Assembly: GCF_013426205.1 (NCBI RefSeq)
Contig: NC_089428.1
Span: 930,001 to 994,000 of the forward strand
DNA from: Metarhizium brunneum
Lineage: Eukaryota > Ascomycota > Sordariomycetes > Hypocreales > Clavicipitaceae
DNA: 64,000 nt
Direction of reading: 5' to 3'
Numbering within the stretch: position 1 is the stretch's first letter; each line of letters opens with the position of its first letter. The translations under genes were made by a program, and so were the position numbers. The notes below the pieces were generated by a model that was not told where the DNA came from, searched no databases, and worked only from the letters and a program-made list of their open reading frames with translations. Below, piece after piece: positions 11,473 through 22,555 of the stretch.

Positions 11473-11653
11473 TGTGACAAGGGCTAAAGACTTGGAGCAA
11501 CATGACTCAATTCATCTAATAGCAGTTTTTGGTATCAAAGGTCCTTGGTTTTCCTTAAGGCCTCGTCGACTAACGGGGTCTTTAAATATAATAAGTTAGT
11601 AAGGGACTTTGCCCTAGGCCCCGTGACCATAACCCTTGTGTTACCGTGTGACA
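11473..11653 (+). mobile_element. solo LTR (181 bp) with perfect ACTCG target-site duplication
   Basis: Starts TGTGACAAGGG and ends CCGTGTGACA. It is flanked directly by ACTCG at 11468-11472 and ACTCG at 11654-11658, a 5-bp duplication of the kind left by LTR-retrotransposon integrase. The core GGTATCAAAGGTCCTTGG is shared with the other copies. There is no internal domain, so this is a solo LTR formed by LTR-LTR recombination or a short LTR-like element. Confidence 0.8.
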
Positions 11654-14183
11654 ACTCGTCATCTTTTCCCAATGGCTTCGCGATGACTAACCTTTCTATA
11701 TTGCCATTTAGAAGACTGTCAAGAGCAAAAGAGTTTGTATTCAATCAGGGTAAAATGTGAGAGAAAGCTTGTGTTTTGATATGCTGTTGAAGAATCTAAG
11801 GGTCTGGAAGGATGGCGCTAGTGAAATTTAGTGTGGAAGTTGATTCCATGCTGATTTTGCCGAGCTGATCTGTGACATAGAGGTGACCCATGTTTTGAGT
11901 CGACAACTGGTGCCTATTGCCGGTCTTTTTTGTCTAAAGTTTATGTTGTTGCGCAGCATCACAATACTCCAGCGCTGACTTGTGTCCTGAAGGCAAAGTG
12001 CGGGCTGGGCAGGTCGGAATGTTATAACACCAGACCCCAATTTTATGCTACTGCTAAAGATGACCAAGCAGTCTGCTGACTGCAAAAGATTGGGCCAGTT
12101 GGCTCGTGTCGCCACACCAGACTTTTTCGATGATTTGCAGTTGGCTGGTCATAGCTTCTGTGCTTGATTTGCGATCGGCTCCTGGGCCACAACTGGATCG
12201 GTTAGGGTGCGTTGCACCTGCGTGTGCCTGAACCATTGAAGTCCATGTTTCGGATACCGGAAAATACGGGGTCCAGTGAGTGTGAGGCGTGTGTGCATTT
12301 CGTCTTGAGCTTGGTGGTAGTACCAGGTCAGGACAGCTCACAAGCTCGGAGCAGTTATGATACGGGGCGTCAAGATATACTTACCTGGCCATATTAGGAG
12401 AATTAGGCGGCCCAATTCAATTTATTTTTTTTCATTTCACCTTGACAGCCATCAGAGCAAAGGCAACAAACAGTCATTGACCTGGCATCCTGTACGGGGA
12501 CTTCGGACCGAGCGCCTGCAGGTAAACCCCCGAATGGACCCCGTGCTCCCTACATGGTGCCAGCTCGTCTCGTCGCAGAAAGAGTTTGAAATCGGAGAGT
12601 GGATTCTGCATGGCCCATGTTCTAGAAACCCACGAAACCTTCAGAGGCTGCAACATTGGATGCAAGCTAATCTTGACGAGCGCAAGGCTAGACCAGGACC
12701 CCTGTGGGTCTACAAACACGAATAACACTGCTCACATGGCTGACCGAGCATGAATTCGTCAATAGGGACCGTGGAGCTGCTAGCAAAGGATGCATGAGCC
12801 TCGTGACCGATATAAAATTGGAGTGTTGCAGATTGTAGCTTCGGTGTTGTCGGCAACGGGGCAAGGGAGTCCAGTCGCCGGCCCAGCACACGCTCGCCGT
12901 TGCTCGGGTGAAACAATTGACCCAGCAGAAGGGAATCTGTTCAGAATCTGATGGTCAGCTGACGCCCTGGCATGGATGGTGTTATGTCCGGGAATACCGT
13001 GTTGGAGTTGGAACGTGGTCCCGCATGCAGCGCGGCGGAGCAGCTGTGCGCTGCGACCGGAGGCAAAGGAGGGGAGGCGCCAGGGGCACAAGCTTGCGCA
13101 ATAGGCATTGATCAAGCTTAAGCTCACGATGGAATTTCCCGATGTTGAGAAATTGATGCGACATGCAGCGTTAGCTCCTCGTTTGCAGGCGAAACGAGTC
13201 CGACAGACTGTCCCCAACTAGGAAAACCGACGGGCGAACGACGGGTATAACAAGAGTCGCGCCACTGGCATTCCCACTTGGACGTTCTCGGCCCCCATGG
13301 GCCAGGCGGGCCAGATGTCGCCTCAAGTTTTGAGGGCGCACGATGCAATGTGGTGCGAGGGCGGGCGGCAGAGTCGAGGGAGGCGCGGGCCAGGCGCGGC
13401 AGCTGACGGCGTGGGTTGGCGGACGAGTCGGCTCACCTTCCTGACTTCCTACGCGTCGTGGGCAGCTCCTGCCCGTATTACCCAAACAGGTAACTCGAGC
13501 CTTCCCCGGAATCTGCGGGGTAACGCAACTCCCTTGCCACGCCCCAGGTGCCGCGTCCACCGGCGGAGCTTCAATGTTGTCTACTGGGCAGGAGCACAGG
13601 AGCTCACCGGGTCCTGCAGCAAACCGCACGTCTCTGCCGTGCTGCACCTGCCCCAAGGCACGGCAGCATCGACGGGTTGACACCTGCAGTGTTTGCCCAC
13701 CTGTTCCTGCCTGATCATCGCTGACAGTTGACCACTTCGCCTTCTCACAGCTGTCCGCAGCTGTCCGCAGCCACGTACAGCCATTAGTGGCAATAGTCCA
13801 GTCTGATCAAGCCCGTTCACGCACCGCTGCCGATGTGGCTGATTACTGGCTCAAGATCAAGCTCCAATATCGACGGATTATCCCAAAATGCAAACCCATG
13901 CATCAAACATTGGCAGTGTCCCCACCATCAGACCTGAATCCCCATCTCGTTCCATCTCGACTTGGTCGAATGACCCCTCTGGCTTCGGACTAGGTCTCAC
14001 CGAGCAGCCTCGTCCCGCGGAGGCACCGTCGCCCTCCACACATGGACATCCTTCAAATAGCCACGCTCTGCCCTGCGTCCATCAACCCGAGGACTTCCTT
14101 TCCCTACCATACGATACTACGCTGTTCTGCAAACCAGGCTCGACTGACTGCTCCTCAGAATACATCAGAATCAAGCATTCACA
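11654..14183. other. gene-free region upstream of the dehydrogenase gene
   Basis: Many overlapping frames on both strands between 12050 and 14000 show no domain. GC content rises from ~13000. The last few hundred bases are C-rich and probably hold the promoter and 5' leader of the gene starting at 14184. No repeat shared with the LTR family was found after 11658. Confidence 0.4.
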
Positions 14184-15478
14184 ATGGCAACCACGACGGC
14201 CACCGCCGACGTGACTCTGGTCGGCACTATTCGTGCCACAGCTGTCTCAGCACCCCCTCCTCAGCAGACCATGAAGGCTGTCCGCTTCCACGGCAAACGT
14301 GACATTCGTCTTGACACCATTGCTGCTCCCAAAGTCGGCCCTGGAAAGGTCAAGATTGCTCCCAAGTTCTGCGGCATCTGCGGATCAGACTTGCACGAGT
14401 ATCTTGGCGGCGCCAACCTGATCCCCAAACCCGAAAACCCACACCCCATCACCAACGAGACTTTCCCCCTTACCCTTGGCCATGAATTTTCTGGCATTGT
14501 CGAGGAAGTTGGTGAGGGCGTGGAGTCTGTCAAGCCCGGAGACCGTGTATGTGTTCAGCCCATCATCTACGACGGAGACTGTCGCTCGTGCGTCAGAGGC
14601 CTCGTCAACTGCTGTGATCAAAACGGTTTTGTTGGCCTCAGTGGATGGGGCGGTGGCTTATGTGAGACCATGGTTGTTCCCGACTCTTGTGTTAAACAGC
14701 TTCCCGACAACGTTTCACTCGAAGAGGGCGCTCTCGTTGAGCCTCTCGCTGTGGGCTGGCATGCCGTCGACATTTCCCCCTTCAAAGAGACTGACAGTGT
14801 CTTGATCCTCGGTGCTGGTCCCATTGGCCTGGCCGTCGTACAGGTCTTGGTAGGACGCGGCTGCAAGAACATCATCGTTACTGAAGTCAGCAGCAAACGA
14901 AGAGATTTTGCAACCCAGTTCGGAGCACACCACACCATTGACCCCATCAATGAGGATGTGGTAGCAAGAGTGGAGGAACTTACTGGTGGTCTGGGTGCAG
15001 ACGTTGCTTTTGATGCTGCCGGTGCCCAAGCCGCTCTCGACACTGCGTTTAACGCACTCAAGGCCCGAGGCACCCTGGTCAACATTGCCGTGTGGGAAAA
15101 GCGAGCCAACTTGGCCATGAATGGGCTTGTTTTCCGCGAGAGAGGATACATGGGAGTGTAAGTACTCATCCACTGGCACATCGATTCGGCTACTAATGTA
15201 GGATACAGTGCTACCTACAGTCTCGGAGACTTTGAGGCGGTCTTGGACGCAATTTCGACTGGTATGTAATCCGCTTTCACCATGATGCGCAGACAGTATT
15301 TTTCTCAGAAGGCTAACGTTTGTCTCTATCAGGCAAGATAAAGCCTGCCAGCATGATCACCAAAACCATCAAGCTCGACCAGGTTGTCGAGGAAGGCTTT
15401 CACGCCCTCATCAATGATAAAGAAAACCAGGTTAAGATTCTCGTCGACGTTGGTGCTGGACTGTCCACCTCTACATGA
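14184..15478 (+). CDS. zinc-dependent (R,R)-butanediol dehydrogenase-like alcohol dehydrogenase
   Basis: Three exons (14184-15157, 15209-15261, 15333-15478) give 390 aa. Introns are 51 and 71 nt with CTAAT/CTAAC branch motifs and CAG acceptors. MDR-family motifs: FCGICGSDLHEY holds the catalytic zinc Cys (C66) and the following GHEF the His. A structural zinc cluster CRSCVRGLVNCC lies near residue 135. GAGPIGLAVVQ is the NAD(P)-binding GxGxxG. The C terminus SLGDFEAVLDAISTG followed by KIKP is typical of BDH1-like proteins, which interconvert acetoin and 2,3-butanediol in the cytosol. The usual family start MKAVRFHG is Met30 here; the first 29 residues (Thr/Ala-rich, few acids) extend it, and Met30 at 14271 is an alternative start. 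Substrate is inferred from family resemblance. Confidence 0.88.
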
Positions 15479-16628
15479 ACGGATTGCTGGCCAATCACAA
15501 TGCATGACCTTTTTTGGAAACAAAGACGACGGAACTCAGGTCCCAAACCATGTACAAAAGTATTAGCCTATAGCAATAATTCCCCCTTTAGTTCATATGA
15601 AAATTTAATTTATATTCAGGACCATACCCGGCGACTTCTCGTTCTAGTTAGCGATGAAACTTCTGGAAGTTGGATTGTTCAAAACCCTCTCTTTCGGAAT
15701 TGGGCAGGGTGTTGTCTCATCCTGATTCTCGACCCAAAGAAAGCTGCCGATGCCACAAAGCGTATTGTTGCCGGCCTGGTTCTTTTTACGCACCTAAAAC
15801 AAGGAAAATGACCGAGGAAATAAATCCTGTCCATAGGTACGAGTCCTACGAACTCTTCACTGGCAACGCTGCCGTCTCCCGCTGCATCATAAGTTCTTCC
15901 GTCTCATGCAGCCTCTAGTATATCCAATCAGCCCTACACAGTATGGAAAACTTATCCACTTTCAACGCAGAGGAGTGTTGCATCAACCGCAGTCGTTGGG
16001 CGTCAACTCCCATTCCACTTCACCCTTGGGCAACGGTGCAGATGTAAACTTCAGGCGAGGCACCCCCAAGCCCGGGGTTCCTGCCTTCCGATAGGTATGC
16101 AGCTACTAATGGGATTGTGTTGAGTCGCAGACTCGCGCGTAGGCTACCCGTATGTTGTGTCAAGGTTGGCATCTCCATCGTTCATCACACCTCCCGGCGA
16201 GCTTTTTACCATGTAATAATTTTGGCACGATCACGAGCTCCCTAGTGACTGTCATATTGCCCTTATTTGATCTGCCCCGGTTAGTTGGGGAACAGGGACC
16301 AGCGGGAAAAGGTAGTCCGGCGTCAAATTAACAATTTCCCAAGCATATCTTGCAGCATGATTAAGCCTCTAGTTCGGCAACAGATTCCTCGAGAAATCAT
16401 CGAAGAAACTAACGCAGCACCAGCCGCCTCTAAATCATGTATCTAAGATGGCCAGCAACCGCGGGTTCCAGGGTTTCCCTGACTCAGCTGCAGAATGAAC
16501 CACTTTTCTGGATCTCGACAAGTCGTGACATGTTCAAGTTGCAGCTGATGCATGCCACAACGAGCAAACTGTCTGATTCATCCTGACGTAAGGCCATAGC
16601 AAAACCAGCGCTCCCCGCTGGTGTTCAC
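15479..16628. other. intergenic region, no gene recognised
   Basis: Short plus-strand frames at 15500-16094 have no domain and no coding bias. The first ~150 bases probably include the 3' UTR of the dehydrogenase gene. No repeats shared with other parts of the window were seen. Confidence 0.4.
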
Positions 16629-16878
16629 TTAGTTCCGTTCGATGGGGTAGCGACAAATCGGACACGTATTATGCTCTCGCAGCCATAGTACAATGCACCT
16701 CTCGTGAAGCCAATGCTTACAAGGAAGGAATGTGACTGATTGACGCAGCCGCATCTCATCTGTGCAAATCGAGCAGTCCGTGATTCCTTTCATTCGGAGG
16801 AGGTCCCTGCCCACTGTTCTCCGCTCCAAGTTACGAATGACTTCTTGCGATGCCGGAGGAGCAGGTCCTGGTCAATGG
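16629..16878 (-). pseudogene. 3' fragment of a RING-H2 E3 ubiquitin ligase gene, cut by an LTR
   Basis: The minus frame reads PGPAPPASQEVIRNLERRTV, then a C3H2C3 RING-H2 finger: CSIC, PCKHWLHERC and CPICR. It ends with TAA at 16629. This is the usual C-terminal module of fungal RNF126/PJA-like E3 ligases, including the proline-rich linker before the finger. The open frame begins abruptly at the edge of the LTR (16879), where an in-frame TGA occurs, so the upstream ~300-400 aa normal for the family are gone. The finger itself has all eight ligands. A short spliced protein from a new promoter is possible but unproven. Confidence 0.65.
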
Positions 16879-17123
16879 TGTGACAAGGGCTCAATGATAG
16901 GCTTGAAGCAACGAGCGTAAATTTAAAGATTTTCCTGAAGGGTGTTAAAGGTCCTCAGTCTATTAAGAGGATGAGAGATAATAGTGACTGCTTTGTATAT
17001 AAAGGGAACGCTTATGCTTAGGCCTCCTGCCAGGGCACGCGTTCAATCTGTGTAACCAAGAGGTCCTTTATCGGCGAGCCCCCTTATTGGGCTTCACGAT
17101 TGTTGGGCCTTTTCCGTGTAACA
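16879..17123 (+). mobile_element. solo LTR-like element, long class (245 bp)
   Basis: Starts TGTGACAAGGGCTCAA, has the core GTTAAAGGTCCTCAG, a TATATAAAGG TATA-like box near 16997, GGGCTTCACGATTGTTGGGCC, and ends TTTTCCGTGTAACA. It sits between two minus-strand gene fragments. Flanking words (AATGG and GAGGG) do not match, so there is no target duplication; recombination or deletion has probably joined unlike flanks. Confidence 0.7.
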
Positions 17124-17415
17124 GAGGGCCAACAACCCCCAGGAGCCGGGCAAGCCTTTGGTCATGCGACTCTGGAGGATGGACGCTACTGTTGATGATG
17201 CTCCTTCCGAGGAAGAGGTGGAACCCCCTGGCGAGCTTGAGCGAATCGTTGATGGTCGAGCCGGCCATCTGTTTGTTGAAGCAAGCTTCGTATACTTCGG
17301 ACACTGTAAGTTTCTCGGTTCAAAACAACACAAGTACAGCGGCGGCCGTCTCAGGATAAGGGTACTTACCGTCGAAAGAAGAGAACATCATCACCTTGGC
17401 CAGTGCGCTCTTCAT
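17068..17415 (-). pseudogene. two-exon fragment of an unidentified gene, running into the LTR
   Basis: An ATG at 17415 opens MKSALAKVMMFSSFD. A canonical intron (17304-17369: GTAAGT donor, CTTACAG acceptor) joins it in frame to SEVYEACFNKQMAGSTINDS, followed by about 40 further residues. The frame passes the LTR boundary at 17123 and stops at 17068 inside the LTR, so the true C terminus is lost. I do not recognise the family. The in-frame splice supports a once-real gene. Whether it was the upstream part of the RING gene on the other side of the LTR cannot be told; its sequence does not look like that family. Confidence 0.45.
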
Positions 17416-18292
17416 CAGCACGGTTGCTATTGCTAGTCGTTTCAACCTCCAAAGATAGGGGTCCATCCGCAAGCACATTGTCTATGAAGGATTCTCTAGG
17501 CTTGACTGCAGGGGATATAACCAGGCTGATGTACTAATGGCACATGAAGTGTACATGTAAGCAAACCGTTATCTCGACGTCACCACGTGCAAGCCACATG
17601 CCGTTATCGACGTCGTACCGATTGCCGTCGCAGGTGAGGCAAAAGACCGACTCTGGGGGGAATTTAATATCGACGGTCGCGGTAGAAGGCCTCCGAGCAT
17701 GGCTGCTGCAGACGTATGGTTGAGATTGCTGAACTCAAGACATCCTGCGAGGCAAGCACACCGGGCAGCACAGAACCACAGACCAAGTATTGTACGTTGA
17801 ATCAGAGCTAGCGGCAAGAAAGTCGGCAGAATTGTTGATCCAAGTGTACCGACGAACACATATCGTTTGTAAGAATCGACGGCCGGTGGTGATGGACGGT
17901 CAGGCCAAAGGTTGTTTGTGTGTCGCAACTGTACCAGTTCCATGGAGGTGCAAAGAACCCGAATAAATGCCAGAGGAATTGTACGTTAGATGCATATGCA
18001 GTTAATTCTTACCGGTATGTATAAATATATATACTAAGCATTAGCGAGCGTAGACTTATCACCACATAGATTGAAAGGAGGCTGCTCAGACTATGTTAAC
18101 TGACAAGTTTTATAGCTGTCTATCTAAAACCAGAGATTAAGCCAGGATCAAGCGCGTACTCCAAGTAAAACTTGAATAAGGTGAACTGAGCACAGATCTG
18201 GCTTATCCCAGGACAGTATGAAGGTAAAAAAAAGCTGGTCTTTTTGCTTGCAGTCTCCCGCAACTGTTGGTTGACCGTGTTCGGCCCGAGAA
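17416..18292. other. intergenic region, no gene recognised
   Basis: A minus frame at 17569-17943 has no domain and is probably chance. The last ~130 bases contain the 3' UTR of the minus-strand protease gene. Confidence 0.4.
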
Positions 18293-19214
18293 TTACACAG
18301 AACTACTACCCCCCATGTTTTCCTTAATAAAAGAGATGTAGCCGCTGATCCTGGTATAGACTGAGGGATTCGTAGGACCACATGGGAAGCTACCCATGGT
18401 GAATGATGTCACACCAATGAATTGTCTCGTTTTCTTGTCAAAAAGAGGACTGCCGCTATCTTCATGGCAGGCACCCTTGCCATCCCCCCCAACACATAGG
18501 TACGTGTCCTTGCCATGGAAGATGTTTGGGGCTATCTTCTCACAAAACTCGCGTCCGCGAACAGGAAGTTCAACTTTGATAAGTTGGTGATAACTATACC
18601 GAGATGTGTCGTAGTTATAACCCCTTGCCTACTAGTCAGCGTCTTTTCCAACAGTGCCAAGTCAAGTCTGGTCAATAGCACTTACCAGCCTGCGGCTATT
18701 GCGGCAGAGTCGGCTACAGGGTTTGAGCCGTCCTCCGGTAGTGTTGCGTACTCGATGACAGCGCTTGTCTCAATTGGAGTCAACAATTTCACGATGGCGA
18801 TGTCATTCTCGGGAGTGTCATAAACACTAGCCCGTTTCTTGTAGTTGGGGTGCGGCTTCCGAGATGAAATATTCGCAATGACTCCGCCCTCGTGTGCATT
18901 CTGGAAAATTATTAGCTGCGTAAAGGGCAGCTTACTCCCGGGAGAGGAGAGTAAAAGGGAAGATGCTTTACCAGCGTTCCTGCCCTGACAGCGTGGCTTG
19001 ATCCAAGGCAATGAGCGGCAGTGAGAACAGTGGTGCTATCCAATAAAGTACCACCACATTCGTGGTGACCTCTCTCATTTTGAATGCTAACCATGCTTGG
19101 AATCTCACTAATTTTGGCAGCTTCTCCCCCAGCAAGTCTCTTATCAATACTTGCCGCCGTCGTTAAAAGTGTAGAGCATGCGACAGCCAGCATGATAGCT
19201 GATTTGCGTGCCAT
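18293..19214 (-). CDS. secreted trypsin-like serine protease (S1 family)
   Basis: Exons 19214-18972, 18900-18686 and 18623-18293 give 262 aa; introns are 71 and 62 nt with GTAAAG and GTAAGT donors. A signal peptide (residues 1-21) precedes a short propeptide ending SIDKR, so the mature chain would start LAGG at L27 instead of the usual IVGG. The catalytic triad is complete: H68 in TAAHC, D114 in DIAIVKL and S209. The stretch around the serine is ACHEDSGSPL, whereas trypsins have GDSGGP. Glu207 therefore replaces the oxyanion-hole glycine (chymotrypsin Gly193) and a serine replaces Gly197. The enzyme would act outside the cell, in nutrition or host protein breakdown. Altered activity or inhibitor sensitivity is inferred from the substitution. 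Confidence 0.85.
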
Positions 19215-21233
19215 TTTGAAGATGGAAGATGAGATTGTTAATGGGGTAAAAGATGAATGTAGAAGATTGCACAGAGTAGTTTTTGTTTCTGGTGAAGAGC
19301 AAGGCAATAATTTGGATAGGAAACTGGCGGTATTTATCTCGCCGCCTACTACAGCTCAGGAGATGAGCTGAGCGAGTTGAGTCATACACAGCAAGACACC
19401 GCCTCAATGAGCTCATACAAAGAGTAGTAACGGGAAGGGTATCTCAAAGTAAAAATCTGTTGGATTATGCATTGTCCTCCTCGTAATATCAGGTGCTACC
19501 GTACCCGGATAGTGGTAGCCTTCGTGCAATATAGCTCAAAGTTGGGCCAAAAGATTCGCTGCGAGCATCACCCTTGAGACTCGTCGTCTATAATGACAAG
19601 GGTTGAACCTCCGGAGATGCTCTTTCCTCATTTCCTGCTATATACCATCGGTACCCGCGGGGCCGGGAATATTTACCCCTACACTTGTCTTACCAAGGGT
19701 GCCCCGACGTTGGATCTAATAAGTCGTTCCTGCTTATTATAAAATTAATTAGGGTTTAATTTAAATCTATACGACGATCTCGGGTCAAGTGCCGCGCAAA
19801 TAGTACGGCTTGAATCGCGTGACGAACGGCATCACGTTTCTTCCAAGCACGATTCTTGTTACTCTGACGCGAATTCGGGGTTTACAGTCGGCTGCTACAC
19901 CAAAGTCTACTGACATGTCAACTCACCAGACACCTTGACCCATATCAATGGCAACTCCCTGCCACCAGACCCTGCTGTATATTGTCGTCACTCCACGGAA
20001 GCCTGGCCACTATGGTAATGGTGAAACTATGGTATGCTCTTCCCAAGTGTAAATATAGTAAATGCTATAACCATGAAGTATTTGCCGACTATTATTTACA
20101 ACGAGCAGAGGGGGAGCTGACTCGGCCAGCGCTGCACACCATACGATACCAGTCTATATGTGCGAATCATGCAGCGCAACCCCTGATTCATGATCCACCC
20201 TAGAATCGCGGTCTACTATATTTAAATGGCTACCTATTGCCGGGGTTAACAAGGAAGCAACCCCATTGGCAACATTACTCGCGCAGTGGGCAGAATAAAA
20301 AAAGATGGACAAGAGACCCCCACGCCTACGCGGCTCCGAAACCAGGAAACAAGGGTGATTTACCCAAAGTCAAATTCGAGAAAGAACGAAAGGACGGGCA
20401 GGAAGAAAATATGGGTAAAATCATACTGCCAAGCTCCTCAGAATTTTGCTACACGCACCAACTTGGAAATCTAGCACAATTTCGCTCCTCGGAGGGCTTC
20501 ATCATGGGCTGTTGAGTTCAGCTCTCTGGAAAAGAAGCAAATCATTTTTCCTGTCTAGTCTTCCTTGCTCCCGAAACTACAATTCCGATTCCGAATAGGC
20601 GACAACAGGGCGTTGAGCACGCAATCCACGATGCATGAAACAGAGTAAAATGAAGGGTCCATGCCTCCTCCAACCGAGTCCGTACATCGCTCCACACGAT
20701 GATAAATACACCGGACATTTAGTCTGCCACGCCTTGTATGTAATATAGTGATGCTTAAATATACGTACTTTTTCCGGGGTTTTCAAGTTTCTTCATGACT
20801 TGATGAAGGGTATCGTTATGTGGGTTATGCATAATGCTACACGGATAAATGGCATGACTTTCTTAATCCGGCGGACAACATCACAAAGAATACATCGTTA
20901 CGGCACACAGGGTAGTTAGGGAGATAAGTTGGGGGGTACAGCTGGAAGTTTAAGTGAGCTATAAATTAAATACTTTCATTATTTAGGTTAGGTTATATAT
21001 GATATAACGCTCATGTATACAGCTCCCAATAGGCGGACTATCCCGCAGCCGTCTTAAGCACCAAACGGCGTCATGTGTCGGCTGCGTATAGGATACGAGA
21101 CCAGGTACCTTACCAAGGGAGAAGAATAGGAAAACATTTATCCCCTTCCTATACACGCGGTACGTACCCCCCCAGATTCTTGGTTGATTCTTGAACTAAT
21201 AGTGGGAATAGAGACCGCGAAGCCGTGACGAGG
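19215..21233. other. gene-free region upstream of the protease
   Basis: The first ~200 bases are the likely promoter and leader of the minus-strand protease. Further on there are only short frames (19982-20515 plus, 20577-20786 minus) without domains. Composition becomes gradually more AT-rich towards 21 kb. Confidence 0.4.
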
Positions 21234-21328
21234 GACTAACTGGGCTCAGAACGTAAAGCTTAAAATTTAAAGATAATATTAAAAAGTATTACAAATCCTC
21301 AATCTTTTAATAAAAAAGTATTAATAAT

Positions 21329-21364
<36 letters not shown>

Positions 21365-21479
21365 CCTGCTCTTAAAATCCTTACCTAGACACGTGGTTTA
21401 CTGATATAATAAGTAAGTTTATTATTAGTAAATCCCTTTTATTGGGCTTCACGATCTGTTAGGCCTTTTCCGGGTAACA
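21234..21479 (+). mobile_element. RIP-mutated solo LTR, long class, with GAAGC target-site duplication
   Basis: Flanked by GAAGC at 21229-21233 and GAAGC at 21480-21484. It starts CGTGACGAGGG (family: TGTGACAAGGG) and ends TTTTCCGGGTAACA. Family blocks are recognisable but C-to-T/G-to-A changed, for example TTACAAATCCTCAATC for GTTAAAGGTCCTCAGTC, and it carries a (TA)n run at about 21332-21357. The duplication supports real insertion. Confidence 0.75.
21332..21357. repeat. (TA)n microsatellite inside the LTR
   Basis: An uninterrupted TA dinucleotide run of about 13 units. Other copies of the LTR lack it, so it arose after insertion. Confidence 0.85.
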
Positions 21480-22080
21480 GAAGCTTTGGTCCGCTCCTTT
21501 GTCGAGTACACTCTGCGGTAGACTGTAGCTGTTATACAGGAACGGCGTCGACTAAGATAGTAACACTCTCTGCCAAAAAATATTGGTTGATAGTCTAAAT
21601 TGCACTCCGAGGGCACACTGCCAAGAACTAGCTTTTACCGGCACACAAGGCCTATAATGCCGCTGGTTGGAGAAGATGGGACTTGTGGCGGTTTTGCATC
21701 ATGGGTACGCGTACTGGTACGAATTAGAGAGCTAGTCTCACTTCACAGTTTAACCTAGTGATGAACAAGCTCCAGAGAAGATTCTTGGCACGATTGGAAG
21801 CTAGTGATTGGATTAAATGTAGACTTGGTCTTTGACCAAGGTTGAGGGAAGGAACTGACATTACATTCACAGCTTGAAATCCAATAGGGGACATTGCAAA
21901 TGAAAAGAAGGGCTGTGGCTAGGTCTCTAGTAAACATGTATTTGAACCTTGTAGCTTAGTCTTAATCTTATGATATGTCTTGAACTTTCTGAATAGCTTA
22001 CCTGATAACGTAGTTGCTAAATAATATATAACACTTTATAATTGTTATAAGGAACTCTAAAATATTTTAATATGTAATTA
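21480..22080. other. gene-free flank of the retrotransposon
   Basis: No coding frame with a domain. A 60-aa minus frame at 21755-21937 is probably chance. Sequence becomes AT-rich after 21980. Confidence 0.4.
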
Positions 22081-22190
22081 TATATATTTTATATTCTAGT
22101 ATATACTTTTATATTCTAGTATATACTTTTATACTTTAATATATACTTTTATATTCTGGTATAAATTTATATATTCTAGAATATATTTTT
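22081..22190. repeat. AT-rich tandem repeat of a ~20-bp unit
   Basis: About five degenerate copies of a unit like TATATTCTAGTATATACTTT lie directly against the left LTR at 22193. Copies one and two are identical and later ones drift. It may be a pre-existing minisatellite that served as the insertion site. Confidence 0.7.
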
Positions 22191-22192
22191 AC

Positions 22193-22555
22193 TGTTAGAA
22201 TATTTAAGTATACCAATATATTTCGTAGTAAACTAGAATCTTCTACAGTACTATCGCGATTAACAGCTATAGACTGGATTAAAGCGTGGAATTATCCTTG
22301 TATTTAAAGCTATCTAGGAAGGAAAAACAGGCCCTTTTTATAGATATTAACCGTCATCTAGCTAGTTGCCTAGGAAGTTAGTAATTAAGGGATTTCTAGC
22401 TATTAAAGGTCTAGCTTTAATAGGGTAATAGCATAAGCCTTTTAGAGGCTTTTAAAGGCTTTATTTTAATAATTATATTAAAGCTTTTAGGGCTTTTTAA
22501 TAATACTACTAAATAGCTTTCTTTTTTTATTAAAAGGGGGCCTTTTATATTAATA
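22193..22555. repeat. left LTR of the RIP-mutated retrotransposon
   Basis: About 363 bp starting TGTTAGAATATTTAAG. Its outer ~100 bases keep CpG and GG dinucleotides (TATCGCGATTAACAG, AAGCGTGG) where the right LTR has TpA. Its inner part is fully converted to A/T. It ends at 22555 (ATTAATA, from ancestral GTTGACA as seen in the right copy). Confidence 0.8.

Noticed and set aside
14618..15181. 187-aa and 154-aa minus-strand frames
   Set aside because: Antisense to the butanediol dehydrogenase gene.
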